The position numbers and the translations under genes were made by a program. The notes under the pieces were generated by a model, which was given only the letters and a program-made list of their open reading frames with translations, made no database searches and was not told where the DNA came from. This document shows, piece by piece, positions 1-10,950 of a stretch of DNA of 64,000 nt. How positions within the stretch are numbered: position 1 is the stretch's first letter; each line of letters opens with the position of its first letter. This DNA is from Sipunculus nudus (taxonomy: Eukaryota > Annelida > Sipuncula > Golfingiida > Sipunculidae): NCBI GenBank assembly GCA_026874595.1, contig CM049313.1:10725508-10789507 (forward strand), read 5' to 3'.

Positions 1-282
1 TAATTACCCAAGGTCTTCGTGAGGACAACCCATCTCAAAAGTTTCAGTTGACCGCTACCATTATAAATCCAACAAAAACCTTGACAATTCATAGATTCAC
101 TATGGAATATATTCAGGCGGTAACTCAACTAAAAAAGCGACCGATATGGGGTAAACCCTGTGCGGAAGATAGTGATAAGGAATTTTAAATAAACCTGTGT
201 TATTTCTGGGAACTTCTTGATTGGATATTTTAAAAAAGTCCTGGACAATGTGGTATTGCTGTAAAAATCTGTTGGGCTTTTA

Positions 283-512
283 CACCCGAGCCTACAGGCT
301 CATCAGGCCGGAGCTTATTCCGGTTTCGGTAGTGTGAAGCGACTTACTGGTACTGGTTACTGGTACCCATTTTTACTGCTGGGTTGACACAGCCATACTT
401 GCGGTTAGGACCTTGCCAAAGGGTCTTAGCACGGTGGAGGTCTGACCGGGATTCGAACTCATGACTGCTGTATCATGAGCCCGGTACCTTAACCATTACA
501 CCACCGTCAACA
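283..512 (-). mobile_element. tRNA-derived SINE, family 1
   Basis: Read on the minus strand, the segment starts with a tRNA-like head. It has an A-box-like stretch (TGGTGTAATGGTTAAGG) and a B box (GAGTTCGAATCCCGGTC), and the ends GGTGG/CCACC could pair as an acceptor stem. An unrelated ~150-bp body follows and ends near a GCCTGATGAGCC motif. The non-tRNA body and the loose cloverleaf make a SINE much more likely than a working tRNA gene. No second copy of this family was recognised in the window. Confidence 0.7.
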
Positions 513-675
513 AGTGGTAATGCTGCACTTGACTATAAACATAATGAACAACAACCATGCCTCCCTTTTCCATGATGTATGTTTGTTTATCGGACATCTT
601 TCACGGAAACGGCACGTGGCGTGACGTCTTTGTCGCCAGTGACGTAACGGATCACGCTAGGCACAAGGCCGTATG

Positions 676-871
676 CTTATATGCAATCTGTCTATCTATC
701 TTTCTCTTTATGTCTGTCGGTCTATGTCGGTCTCTGTCTGTCTGTCTGTTTCTCTGCTTTCTGTCTGTCTGTCTGTCTCTCTCTCTGTCTGTCTCTCTCT
801 CTGTCTGTCTCACTCTCTCTCTCTCTCTCTGTCTCTTTCTGTGTGTTTGTCTTTCTCTCTCTCTCTCTCTC

Positions 872-948
<77 letters not shown>
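676..948. repeat. (CT)n / (CTGT)n polypyrimidine microsatellite
   Basis: About 270 bp of almost pure C/T on the plus strand, starting as CTGT-rich sequence and ending in a long uninterrupted CT run. Open frames on both strands here are artefacts of the low-complexity sequence. It is the upstream neighbour of a segment duplicated near 15 kb. Confidence 0.95.
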
Positions 949-954
<6 letters not shown>

Positions 955-1222
955 TGTTACTGTCCTTTTCAAAGAAGAATCATATATATTGTACCAGGAA
1001 GTAACTTCCAGCGCGTTTGTAACGTCCTAATAAATATTCGTCGTGGTTGTGTGCATACTCGTAATCACCTGACAGGTCTTTATGAATATCCCAGGACCAA
1101 TAGGTTAGATCACTGACCGAAATCACCGGCAAAAATCATTAAACAATTTTTCACTGAGCATTTGTTGATTGAGACCCATTCTGTATAAAACAAACAAAAT
1201 GCGAGGTGAAATGAGAGCAACT
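949..1222 (+). repeat. Segment A of a composite repeat (second copy 15064-15330)
   Basis: The unique-looking sequence after the CT tract matches 15064-15330 closely by eye in the same orientation. Shared stretches include AAGTAACTTCCAGCGCGTTT, CACCTGAC and ATGCGAGGTGAAATGAGA. It is non-coding. It is part of a larger composite that includes the CT tract and segment B. Confidence 0.85.
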
Positions 1223-1614
1223 GGCCACAACTATGTTTGATACCAGTCTAAAATTTAACTGAATTGACAGATAATAATACCTATTCAGGAATTCGCAAAA
1301 TTTTGAAATGCAACAAGGGCAGGTGGTAAAAAGTGCTATAAAAACTCATAAAACACTCATTCAGGGGAGCATTTACGCTTGGATTTACACCAAAGTTGAA
1401 CTTCATCAACACTTTCACAATAGCAGCTATATGATAAATTTTAATAACATATCGTCATGACTTACATACCCCCACACACAGACAGAAACGAGTGAAAACA
1501 ATAACCCTCACTTCGCTCAGGGTTAATAATAATAATATTCAGCATCATGGTCCTCTCTCACTCCTCTACCTTTTTCTATCTGTCTGTCGCCATCTGTCTG
1601 TCTCTATCTGTGTG

Positions 1615-2110
1615 TCTACTCTTACAGGAACTACAATGTGGGGTGATCTACAAGTAGACAATGAACTTGTTGGTTTTTTACACTGTGGCCCCACAATGAA
1701 AATATTTTTCAAAATTTAGGAAACGGCTTTTCGTGGTTTTCTGTGTGGATTTTGAAAAATCTTCCCAAATTATTTTGTCTGTATGTCTGTAAACCCTTTG
1801 TCTGTTGTGGAAAGTGTCTGTACACTATCTGGACACCATATGGTGTTGCCACTTACAGGGGGTTTGTGGAACTAAGAGTTAGACTGTTACCCTGCGTCTA
1901 TGCTTAACACTTGTTCAAAACAAAAACCCCAGGATGATAGACTATTAAAACCATTTGTATAAAATGAAAAACTTTATTTTGACCCACGGTACCAAAAATT
2001 AATGCTGTCTCCGCTAAGTAGCATTATTCTGATTTAGGTCACCTCATAATGTACAGACAAAAAAAATATCACAGTGTAGCTACTTTGCGTATGTCTGAGC
2101 TACTGCCGAT
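1615..2110 (+). repeat. Segment B of the composite repeat (second copy 14388-14800)
   Basis: Matches 14388-14800 in the same orientation. Shared landmarks are CTCTTACAGGAACTA, GTAAACCCTTTGTCT, CAGGATGATAGACTATTAA and CACAGTGTAGCTACT. In this copy segment A lies before B. In the 14-15 kb copy B lies before A, so the two copies are permuted. The 1223-1614 interval between A and B shows no gene. Confidence 0.8.
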
Positions 2111-2289
2111 CCCCGACCCCTTCTGCGTACTTGCACACTTTTATAGGAACTAGCAAAGCTACGTCACGTCGAGGCATAGCGACTTTGCATGCAGCAGGGA
2201 GAACTGGCGGCCTTATAAGGTGTGCGGCATATATAATATAGAGACATGCATGAATAGCCATGCTGGTTCATTGTATACAGAAATCGAAC

Positions 2290-2392
2290 ATGATTACACA
2301 GAAAAGTAGGTTCACTGCAGATGGGATTCAAACCCATGACCTTACGAGTGCCGGTCGCTTGCTCCATCCACTGAACTACAGCCTACAATGTA
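2290..2392 (-). mobile_element. tRNA-derived SINE head, family 2
   Basis: On the minus strand this reads as a tRNA-like head with an A-box-like TAGTTCAGTGGATGGAG and a B-box-like GGTTTGAATCCCATC. A related copy lies at 14305-14395, also on the minus strand and also next to a (TA)n run. The association with the composite repeat in both places suggests the SINE is carried within it. Confidence 0.65.
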
Positions 2393-2420
2393 TTTGCACA
2401 CTTTTATAGGAGCCAGCGAA

Positions 2421-2421
<1 letters not shown>

Positions 2422-2484
<63 letters not shown>

Positions 2485-2632
2485 AAAGAGATAAAGAGAC
2501 AGACAAACAGACAGGCAAAGAGAGGGAGAGACAGAGAGAGATAGAGAACAGAGATGGACAGAGAGAGAGATGGACAGAGAAAGAGAGAGAGCGAGAGAGC
2601 GAGGGAGACAGAGGGAAAGAGCTAGAGAGTGC
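2422..2632. repeat. (TA)n run followed by a GA-rich tract
   Basis: A ~60-bp pure TA run (2422-2482) is followed by ~140 bp of GA/GACA-rich purine sequence. There is no coding potential beyond low-complexity frames. Confidence 0.95.
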
Positions 2633-2639
2633 GCCAAGC

Positions 2640-4020
2640 TGGTTTAACTCAATCAGAAATTGCATGACATATTATGTGTTAACATAAGATATTCTGAGAT
2701 TCAAGCTATTTTTTTAAGGAAAAATGAATTTCTATGCACATATACATAAGGAAACAACTGTTTTGAAGGACGAATCTGAAATTGTAGGGGAAATCTGATA
2801 TCGATTCAGATTATCCCCCGATAATCTGAAGCGGGTGTAATCCGAATCGAGGGTAATCTAAAATCGCTACACCGGTCCTTTTGGAAGATAATCCTGATTC
2901 GGAATCCAGATTCTATTATAAAACACATTCAAATGCATTAAAAAATAAATGTAGTTTACTCTTCAGTCCCCATGCAGAAGACAGGAGGGTGCCCAAACAG
3001 CAAGTAGCAATTTATAAAAGAAACCAGAGACGTCAAACAGGGATTCCAAGTAGTTTGAACAACTAATCTCCTGACAATGCCATGTTGAAAATATGAAAAT
3101 ATGTAAGCATTAAAATCTGAACAGATAGTCTAACAGATTTCTAAAACATTACATTGGTCAGACAGATAAATTCGTATATGCATAATGAACATTGCTCAAC
3201 TTTTCTCACGTAAATATTCGTATATCCTCGATGTGTACACTTTCATGACTCAGATAGTTTTAACTTGCCAAAAAGATTAACCGGGCAAAACTATAAAAAA
3301 TACAAATTTTGCAATATGATGTGAAGGTGTTCGGTTCACTCAAGGATGTTCTTAATGGACACGTGGTCTTATTAGACAGGTAGTCTTTCAGACAGGTTCC
3401 ATTGCTAATGAAAACATTTAAATTTCACTTTGCAGAACTCGCAAAGTGTTACCTCGCGAATATGAAGCCAACCACATCATAGTTAAAACCATGTAATTGA
3501 CGCATACACCGTACTCAGATCTGTCGAGAACACCGACCTGTCTCAGTAACAGTTTGATTTCAGCGCATGAATATTTAACCCACCGTCGGGTCACGGTATA
3601 TTTCGCAACAAGGCATTGACCTAAACTTTAATGTGACTGCACACAAGGAGATTGATTGACTCCGGTGTTCAAACTGGCCCAGTGGTGCCAGTAATTTCAC
3701 ACCTAAAATGGATACGCTACTCCACTCGTGACAGTATATGATTAATTACTCTTCGTGTAATGAGCGAGTCGTGACTTGAGTCGTTTTTAACATTTTACCT
3801 AAAATGTTGATTATAAAGAGACCAAAAGGAATGCGTAACATCCGAAAAGAAATTATTTATTTCCATCGAACCATGTAGTCGCTGTTTTTAATGGCCGTGT
3901 AGGATTCCCTTCTGTTTAGGCATTCACCGTACTGGATGCATAAACTTTGATATACAGTCTGTTTGGCTGATGGCCATAATAACATATTTTACAAAAACTT
4001 GATAATAAACTAGAAAAGTA
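2640..4020. other. No gene recognised; cluster of AATCTGA-type motifs
   Basis: AT-rich sequence with no convincing exon. Between about 2765 and 2915 short motifs AATCTGA, GATTCAGATT, GATAATC and ATTCGGAATC recur in both orientations, giving local self-complementarity. The rest shows nothing I can name. Confidence 0.5.
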
Positions 4021-4043
4021 CTTAGAGAGAGCTGACATCCGTC

Positions 4044-4385
4044 AAGGCAGCTCATTAAACCAATATGGCATTGTCAGAAATGTGTGATAAAGAATGCAGG
4101 ACAATCACCGTTAATTATAGCATACTGACACCGAGCGCCATCTATTGGTAACAAATTTAAGGCAGCTTATTACCCCATATGGCATTGTCAGAAATGCAGC
4201 ATTTTCTCAAATTAAATCCTGGATCGAGATTGCGATCCGGATCACCCCAAAATTAAATCAACTGTTTACTGTATCGTGGCCTACCTATCCTGAAAAATTA
4301 TTAAAATCCGTTCAGTGTAATATTGCTAACAAACAAACAGACAAACTAGACGACCATAGGCCGAGCGCTTGCCGAAAGTTGAAAT
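4044..4385 (+). repeat. Dispersed repeat with an internal direct duplication
   Basis: A ~38-bp block containing ATGGCATTGTCAGAAATG occurs at 4044-4082 and again at 4159-4196. The following sequence, with GATCGAGATTGCGATCCGGA and a tail rich in AACAAACAGACAAAC, has the look of a dispersed non-coding element. The open frame across it has no recognisable domain. Confidence 0.5.
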
Positions 4386-4834
4386 AAGACATCTTCGAAA
4401 ATAATCCCAATTTTACAGCAAGATATATTATCAAAATAATTATCTAATACAAATTTCAAAACTCAAAATTACTTTTGTAGGTTTTTAAAACATACCCCTA
4501 TATCAATATTATATCTCCATCACACTTTATTCTCATTATCTGCTATGACTGTGGGAAGTCTTCATAAACTAGTTCACTTTTTCTGCATTTGGACATTGCT
4601 AGCTAAATTATATCGCTTGATACAATTAATGACGGATCACCTGGTTATTCAGAACATTAATGATGTCATTGCCTATGTGTATTGTAAGATTTTACTGATG
4701 GAAAGTACGCAGAGGCCAGGAGTAATTGACGACACCAAAACACAAGTGTTAAATGAAATGTTAATTAAGTGTATGTATATAAGAGATGAATGTCATCTGT
4801 GTAACAAGAAACATAAGGGATTCTATCAATTATA

Positions 4835-7800
4835 CCATTCCTGTCAGTATTCTCAGTAATAACATGGAATGTGCGAGGACTGCGGGGGCTAAGGAAAAGG
4901 AATAAAGTATTTAAATGGTTAAATGATAAAGGTGGTGCAGATAGTGTGATATTTTTACAGGAAACACATTGAACGGAAAATGACGAATGTTTATGGAATC
5001 GAGAATGGTCGGGCTCTACATATTTCTGCCACGGTACAAGCCAGTCGAGAGGTGTTATGATTCTAATAGGTAAACATATAGATATTAAGAATATTAAGCT
5101 TTACACAGATATTAATGGACGTTTTCTGTGTTTGAAAGCCGACGTACACGGTTCTGCTTATGTCTTCATTAATACTTATGCTCCTAATTCGGAAAGAGAG
5201 CAGACTTTATTCTTTGAAGAAGTCCGAAACAGAATTAAAGATGTACTCTCGAATACAGAGGCTATGGTAATCTGGGGAGGAGATTTTAATTTTAGTTTTT
5301 CAAATCTTGATGCAGATGGCGGTACATATCACCCAAAATATAAATCCATCAATACTGTGTCAAGTATAATGGAACAGCATAATTTAATTGATTTATGGCG
5401 TACAAGGAACTCGTCTGCACGTGGCTTTACCTGGAGAAGTAATACTCCTATTATACAACGAAGACTAGACTTTATTCTTATTTCTAGTGAACTTAATGCA
5501 CATGTTCGCCATGTACAAATTTTGCCAGCCATAATTTCGGATCATTCAGCGGTGAGATGTAAAATTAAATCACTTCATTATAATAAACATGGTCCTTCCT
5601 TTTGGAAGTTTAATGTTTCACTGCTGAATGACACTCTTTATGTCCAAGAGCTCAAAGATCACATAATACAATAGAAACAATATTATGATTTTTACAAGAA
5701 AGAGAAAGAATGGTGGGAGTTTTAAAAATTTATTATCAGAGATTTTACTATTCGTTTTTTCTAAAAAGAAATTGCAAGAGGAGAGAGCCGAAGTACAGCA
5801 TTTTGAAAAATTACTAACACAAGTAGAAACTAAAATTTCAGCAAACCAGTTAGAGAGTACAATGGAATATGAAAATTATCGACGAAAAATTGAGAAATAT
5901 TATGATCGTACTATAGAAGGCAACATAATTAGATCTAGGGTACAATGGTATGAGGAAGGGGAACGAAATACAAAATATTTTATTAATTTAGAAAAAAAGA
6001 ATAAAAAAAAGTCTACAATCAGAAAGCTATTGATAAATGGAGAGGAGAAAACTGATCAAAAATATATAACAAATGAACTCGGACGATTTTATAAAGAAAA
6101 GTATTCGCGAAAAAGTAATATTACACGAATGGATTGTATGCATTTCTTATCTAACCTTAACATCACACGTTTAACGGAATTCGATTCAGCGAGCTGTGAC
6201 GGGGAGATAACAAAATCTGAAGTTTTAAAGGCTTTACATTGCATGAAAAATAATAAGACACCAGGAAATGATGGCCTGCCAAAAGAATTCTATATTACTT
6301 TCTTTGACATTTTAGGTGACGATTTGGTTAGGTGTTTGAATAAGTGTTTTGAAGAAGGAATATTAACTAATTGTCAAAGACAATCAGTTGTAACATTAAT
6401 AGAAAAAACAGGCAAAGATAATCGTATATTAACATCATGGAGACCCATAAGTCTGTTGAATGTAGATTGTAAGATACTAAGTAAAATTTTAGCCGGCCGG
6501 ATGAAAGTTTTTCTTCCAAAATTAATAGCGGATGACCAAACTGCTTTCGTCCAGGGAAGAAATATTAGTGACACAACGAGACTGATAAGTGATGTAATAG
6601 AACATTGTAAAATAGAAAACAAGTCAGGGATCTTATTTGCAGTAGACTTCGCAGCAGCTTTTGATTCTATAGATCATACTTATTTATTTACAGTACTTGA
6701 AAAATTTGGATTTGGTGAAAATTTCATCAGATGGGTAAAGATTCTACATTATGATATCGAGAGTTGTATTTTTAATAATGGTTATTCCACAGAGTATCTC
6801 AAAGTTGCCACAGGTACAAGGCAGGGCGATCCGTTTGCCCCATATCTTTTCGTATTAGCAATCGAGATTTTAGCTACAATGATTCGTAACAATAGTAGGA
6901 TCAGCGGTATAAACATTAATGGTGTTGAAATTAAGCAAGCGATATTTGCTGATGATACCACCTACTTCCTGAGAGATATCGCTTCAATGAAAGAAGTATG
7001 TAATGTAATTGATAAATACGGAGCCATATCATCGCTGAAGATAAATCTGGAAAAATGTGAAACAGCATTGCTTGGAAATTCGTCTATGACTGAATTACTG
7101 GATCACATAAAATGGATCAACCTTAAGAATAAAGCAATTAAGATATTGGGAATCTCATTTACGTACGATAAGCAACTGTCATATACACTTAATTTTAATG
7201 GTATTTTAGAAAAAATAAAGACCCTTTTTAATATTTGGAAACAACGAAACATGACATTGTTCGGCAGAAATACAATAATTAAATCATTAGGCATATCCAA
7301 TATATTGTACATAACAAACGTGCTGGAGCCTCCTAGAGAATTTATAAAACTTGTTAAAAGTTGTATTGTGGACTTTATATGGTACGGCAGAAACGCCAAA
7401 ATTAAATATGAAGTTATGATAAACTGTCAGAGAGAAGGAGGTATTGGACTACCGGATGTGGCATCGATAGTGGAATGTGAAAGATTAATGTGGATGATAA
7501 AATTTATAAACGCTGGAGATGCCAAATATACTGCTGTGCCGAATTTGTATCTTAAGCAAATTGATTGGGTAAAGAATATTACAGCAAATCTGTATATCAG
7601 ACGTAATGGTGACGATATTCCTGTTTTCTATAAAAAATGCTTGAACGTATGGTCATTATATATGTCTGGTGAACCAAGTAACCCAGAAATAATGTTGTAC
7701 CAAAGCGTGTGGAACAATAAATTTATAAAGATAGGAGGTAACTCTGTATATATGAAACAATTTGATGCAAAACATGTGAAGTATGTACATGATCTTTATA

Positions 7801-8615
7801 ATACCAGCGGGAAAAAGAAAAGACTGGATGAAATGGTACCTCCTGATAGTAATGAATACAAAATGTGTTATGTACACTGGTTGTCCTTGATACATGCTAC
7901 CCCGCAGAAGTGGCATCATTGCATTCGTACATTTGCAATGCAAGATAACTGTATCCAGTTTTCTGAAAATATTAATTATGTTTCATTTAAAGATGTAATA
8001 CTAAATACGAATAAAGTGTCCTTCAAAGATTTGTACAAAAGAATAATTCAGAGTAAAAAATCAGAGCCTTCAGCCAAAGTAAAATTACAGTCCAGATTAA
8101 GATGTTTTGATTGGGAACAATCTGTTGCAAAGCTATATTCTATTACACTGGATATGCGTTTTCGTGAATTTCAATTTAAATTGTTGCATAAAGTTTTAGC
8201 AACAAGGGATAAGTTATACCTGTGGAAAGTAACTGATAATTAGCGATGTAATTACTGTTTTGTTGAGGAGGAAACAGTTGAACACTTATTATGTCAGTGT
8301 CATATTTCAATAACATTTTATCTGCATATAAAAACTTTTGTCAAGAGAGCTAATATCCATATGCCAGATCTAAACAAAGAGGTTATATACATGGTTGTGG
8401 GGAAACATGAACCGGTAATTATCGACATGTTATTATTAATTTATAAATATTTGGTATACAGAAATCGGATATTTCAGGTGATCCCTACCCTGGTACAGTT
8501 GGTGAATTGATTAAAAAATACAGAATTGTTAGAAAGAAAGATTGCTGAGAAAAAACACACTTTGAATGTACATGAGAAAAAATGGAAGGAGTGTCTTACC
8601 TTGTTAAGGTATTAA
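4835..8615 (+). pseudogene. LINE ORF2 (endonuclease + reverse transcriptase), L1/Tx1-like, decayed
   Basis: ORF2 of a non-LTR retrotransposon. The N-terminal APE-type endonuclease is clear: TWNVRGL near 4862, FLQETH near 4955, NTYAPN near 5172, GGDFNF near 5277, RLDFI near 5462 and SDHSAVR near 5538. Reverse transcriptase follows with PGNDGLPKEFY near 6260, SWRPISLLN near 6437, FAAAFDSID near 6648, GTRQGDPFAPYLF near 6814 and the catalytic FADDTTYF near 6945. A C-terminal Cys/His knuckle (CNYCF, VEHLLCQC) ends near 8310. Lesions visible are a TGA after QETH (~4972), a TAG (~5672), a TAA (~5715), a frameshift in the T-rich/A-rich stretch near 5755, a TAG at 8241-8243 and a TGA near 8508. The first ~25 residues of the long open frame starting at 5685 are therefore out of frame. 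The L1/Tx1 group is inferred from motif style. No ORF1 was recognised upstream, and the AT-rich 3' end is probably near 8800. Confidence 0.93.
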
Positions 8616-8815
8616 TAACTCCTGGACATTATAACTGTGTTAGTAACTCACAAATGTTATATGTATTTTATGCACAGATTCACATACATTGGTATATTTG
8701 TTAACTGTTACAGAGTTTACTGCATCATACTAGTTTTTGGAGATGTTGTTTAGGCTTGTTTATTACCACTATATTGTAATTAAATTTTTCAATTAAAATA
8801 TATAAATGGTGTCGA

Positions 8816-9090
8816 TGATGACAATATGTAGAGGAAGGAAAATATGTGAAGTATTGACTGAGACATCATTAAGAGGAGAGAAAGAAAAGAAATACAGTAG
8901 AAGAAAAAAAAAGAAATAAGACAGACAGACAGACAGAGAGCTGGAAGACAGGAGAACATGTGAAAACAGTCAGTTGAATGAGCATTTCGATTATCAATAA
9001 AGTGTGTAAGTTTCAGATCGATTGCTAAAAAATTGTAGCCAGTAGAGTGCGGACAAACACACCAACACACCCACAAACAGACATACGCAA
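8816..9090. other. No gene seen; A-rich/GA-rich intergenic DNA
   Basis: Contains AAAGAAAAG-type purine runs and a short GACAGACAGACA tract. Open frames on the minus strand are low-complexity. Confidence 0.4.
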
Positions 9091-9210
9091 CTGACCAACA
9101 TGCTTGCAGAAATCTTCGATTTCCGGGAAGCAACAAACAAGCATACTTAAATGACCAACATGCTTGCAGCAATCTTCGATTTCCGGCAAGAAACAAACCA
9201 ACGCCGCAAT
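9091..9210 (-). repeat. Two ~60-bp hairpin units (inverted relative to 10527-10640)
   Basis: Two tandem units carry TGCTTGCAG, AATCTTCGATTTCCGG and AAGCAACAAACAAGC. The same unit occurs on the opposite strand at 10527-10640. The core AAATC-TTCG-ATTT with GCTTGCCGG/CCGGCAAGC arms can fold into a stem-loop. Confidence 0.75.
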
Positions 9211-9459
9211 AAAACATAACCCCGACCCCTGCGCGGAGGTAAAAACATAAAACAATCCTCCAGATAATCAAGACACTTAAACAGTGGCCTTATTTTATTA
9301 ACAAACACAACACTATTATTAACTATGATGTACACAGCGTTAGGCCTCCTTCCCGTATAGAAGTCGTTGGGTGTCGTTGATGATGTCTTGAACATTCGGC
9401 AGTGCTCGTACCAATGTTTTAAGCACTTTGAATTCGTAGTGCTATTTTTGAAATGTTAA

Positions 9460-9730
9460 ACAATTAAGCCCCGTTCCCACTTCCACGAATTTTAACTCAA
9501 TGAGAATTACGATTTTGTACGAGCGGAGTACGATGCCAGAACGATATGATACGATAGTTACTCGATGCTAGCACGATATATCACGATCCTGTGAAGAATG
9601 TCAAGGACTCCGTTACAATGTCCATGAAACTAATACGATATTTCCACGGAATTTGACGACATGGTACGACCTACGAAAGGCTCCCCTTTGATTCTTCGCG
9701 AATAACGATGTTCAATCCTACTACGCCATC
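9460..9730. repeat. ACGAT-rich degenerate repeat
   Basis: The motif ACGAT/TACGA recurs many times (TACGATGCC, ACGATATGATACGATAG, CACGATATATCACGATCC). There is no coding frame. It is probably a non-autonomous repeat, but no ends were defined. Confidence 0.45.
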
Positions 9731-10310
9731 GACATGAAGGTCGATATCAATGGGTGATTTCAGTGGTTATTTGTCATTTTGTAAATGTTCTGCTACCAAG
9801 AATCATTGATTGTGATGCACTGTAGGAAAAAAAATTCCGATTCTGGCCGCGGCAGTCCTGATTCTTATAGAACCAAAAAAATGAGAAGTCCCACCGGAGG
9901 TCCTGCATTAAAAATGGGCTAGAGTCCAAACGTGGATCATATAGTTCACTTTTACGTAATGGGAAGCGGCAGACTATGACTGGGAATTGAACCGGAGTCG
10001 TAGTCAGCCCGAGTCCATCTCAAGTCCAGTGAAAAAAGACAGGGATGCCTGGCATGTGCCAAAGTTCTCAGAATATTCCAAAACGTAGAAATACTAGTAT
10101 GCCTGACAGATCTACATTACTGAATGTTAGATAGCTATGTTTGATTGTTGGAACAGGAAATATTGATGGTAAATATAGCTTCTTAAGTATAAAGAAGTTA
10201 AATACTTTTTGGTCAAATTGAATCGGAATCAATACCCTAAGAAATGTTTTCCTTTGACAGCAAATCTACGTAGTGCGCTCACTGTAAATTTTTCTTCTGT
10301 GTTCATGTCT
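9731..10310. other. No gene recognised
   Basis: Contains a short stretch of AGTCC-type repeats near 9990-10030 (AGTCGTAGTC, GAGTCCATCTCAAGTCCAG), similar in style to 41920-42200. Otherwise featureless. Confidence 0.35.
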
Positions 10311-10314
10311 TGCC

Positions 10315-10440
10315 CGACAAAACTAACATAATAAGTCGTGCGCACAAGATATTAAGTCGTGCGCACGAAGTAATAAGTCTTTCGCACAAGATATTAAGTC
10401 GTGCGCACGAAATAATAAGTTATTCGCATGAGATAGATAT
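10315..10440. repeat. ~24-bp minisatellite (AAGTCGTGCGCACGA)
   Basis: Five to six degenerate copies of AATAAGTCGTGCGCACAAGAT-type units. Each contains the palindrome GTGCGCAC or a decayed form of it (TTCGCAC). Non-coding. Confidence 0.85.
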
Positions 10441-10526
10441 TTTTATACTCATGTCCCCAACGGGGCTCTATAACAGGCGTCTGGGTATGACAAGGTTTCA
10501 TGAGTAAATTATAGTCGAACATAATT

Positions 10527-10707
10527 TTGCTTGTCGGAAATCTTCGATTTCGAAAAGCAAGATGGTCAGTTGCGTATGTCTGTTTGTTGCTTGCCGGAAA
10601 TCTTCGATTTCGGCAAGCATGTTCGTCAGTTGCGTATGTCTGTTTGTCTCTTTGTCTGTTTGTTTGTTTGTTTGTTTGTTTGTTTGTTTGTTTGTTTGTT
10701 TGTTTGT
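10527..10707 (+). repeat. Two hairpin units followed by (GTTT)n
   Basis: Two ~60-bp units with GCTTGCCGGAAATC-TTCG-ATTTCGGCAAGC-type stem-loops and the linker GTCAGTTGCGTATGTCTG lead into a ~55-bp GTTT run. These are the opposite-strand relatives of 9091-9210. The short frames on both strands repeat the same words and are not genes. Confidence 0.85.
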
Positions 10708-10950
10708 CACGACTCTCCAGGTCACACTTTTGCATCAATCAACTTGAAACTTACAAGCTTGATTGACAAACCGATTTCTAGGTGCCCTATTGTTTTTGGT
10801 CAACATTGCTCCAAGGTCAAGGGTCAAGGTCACGACAGGTATGGTTAACGGTTTTTGCACTATAACTTCGCCATAAATAGGCTTATCCACTTCTGCAATA
10901 GCTCATTTTTTTCGTCATCACCTGGCCTTTCTTTTGACATGTAGCTTACT
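10708..10950 (+). repeat. AAGGTCA-rich dispersed repeat, copy 1
   Basis: After the GTTT run comes a non-coding block with AAGGTCAAGGGTCAAGGTCA at 10813-10832. Similar blocks occur near 12940-12955 and 13513-13531 next to CTGT-rich sequence, which suggests one repeat family. Confidence 0.6.

Noticed and set aside
420-505. Functional tRNA gene
   Set aside because: The A and B boxes are present but the cloverleaf is poor and a SINE body follows. The other tRNA-like heads in the window are also repeat-associated.
557-1116. Overlapping 100-157 codon frames on both strands
   Set aside because: They lie in the CT microsatellite and encode only Ser/Leu/Cys or Arg/Glu runs. These are low-complexity artefacts.
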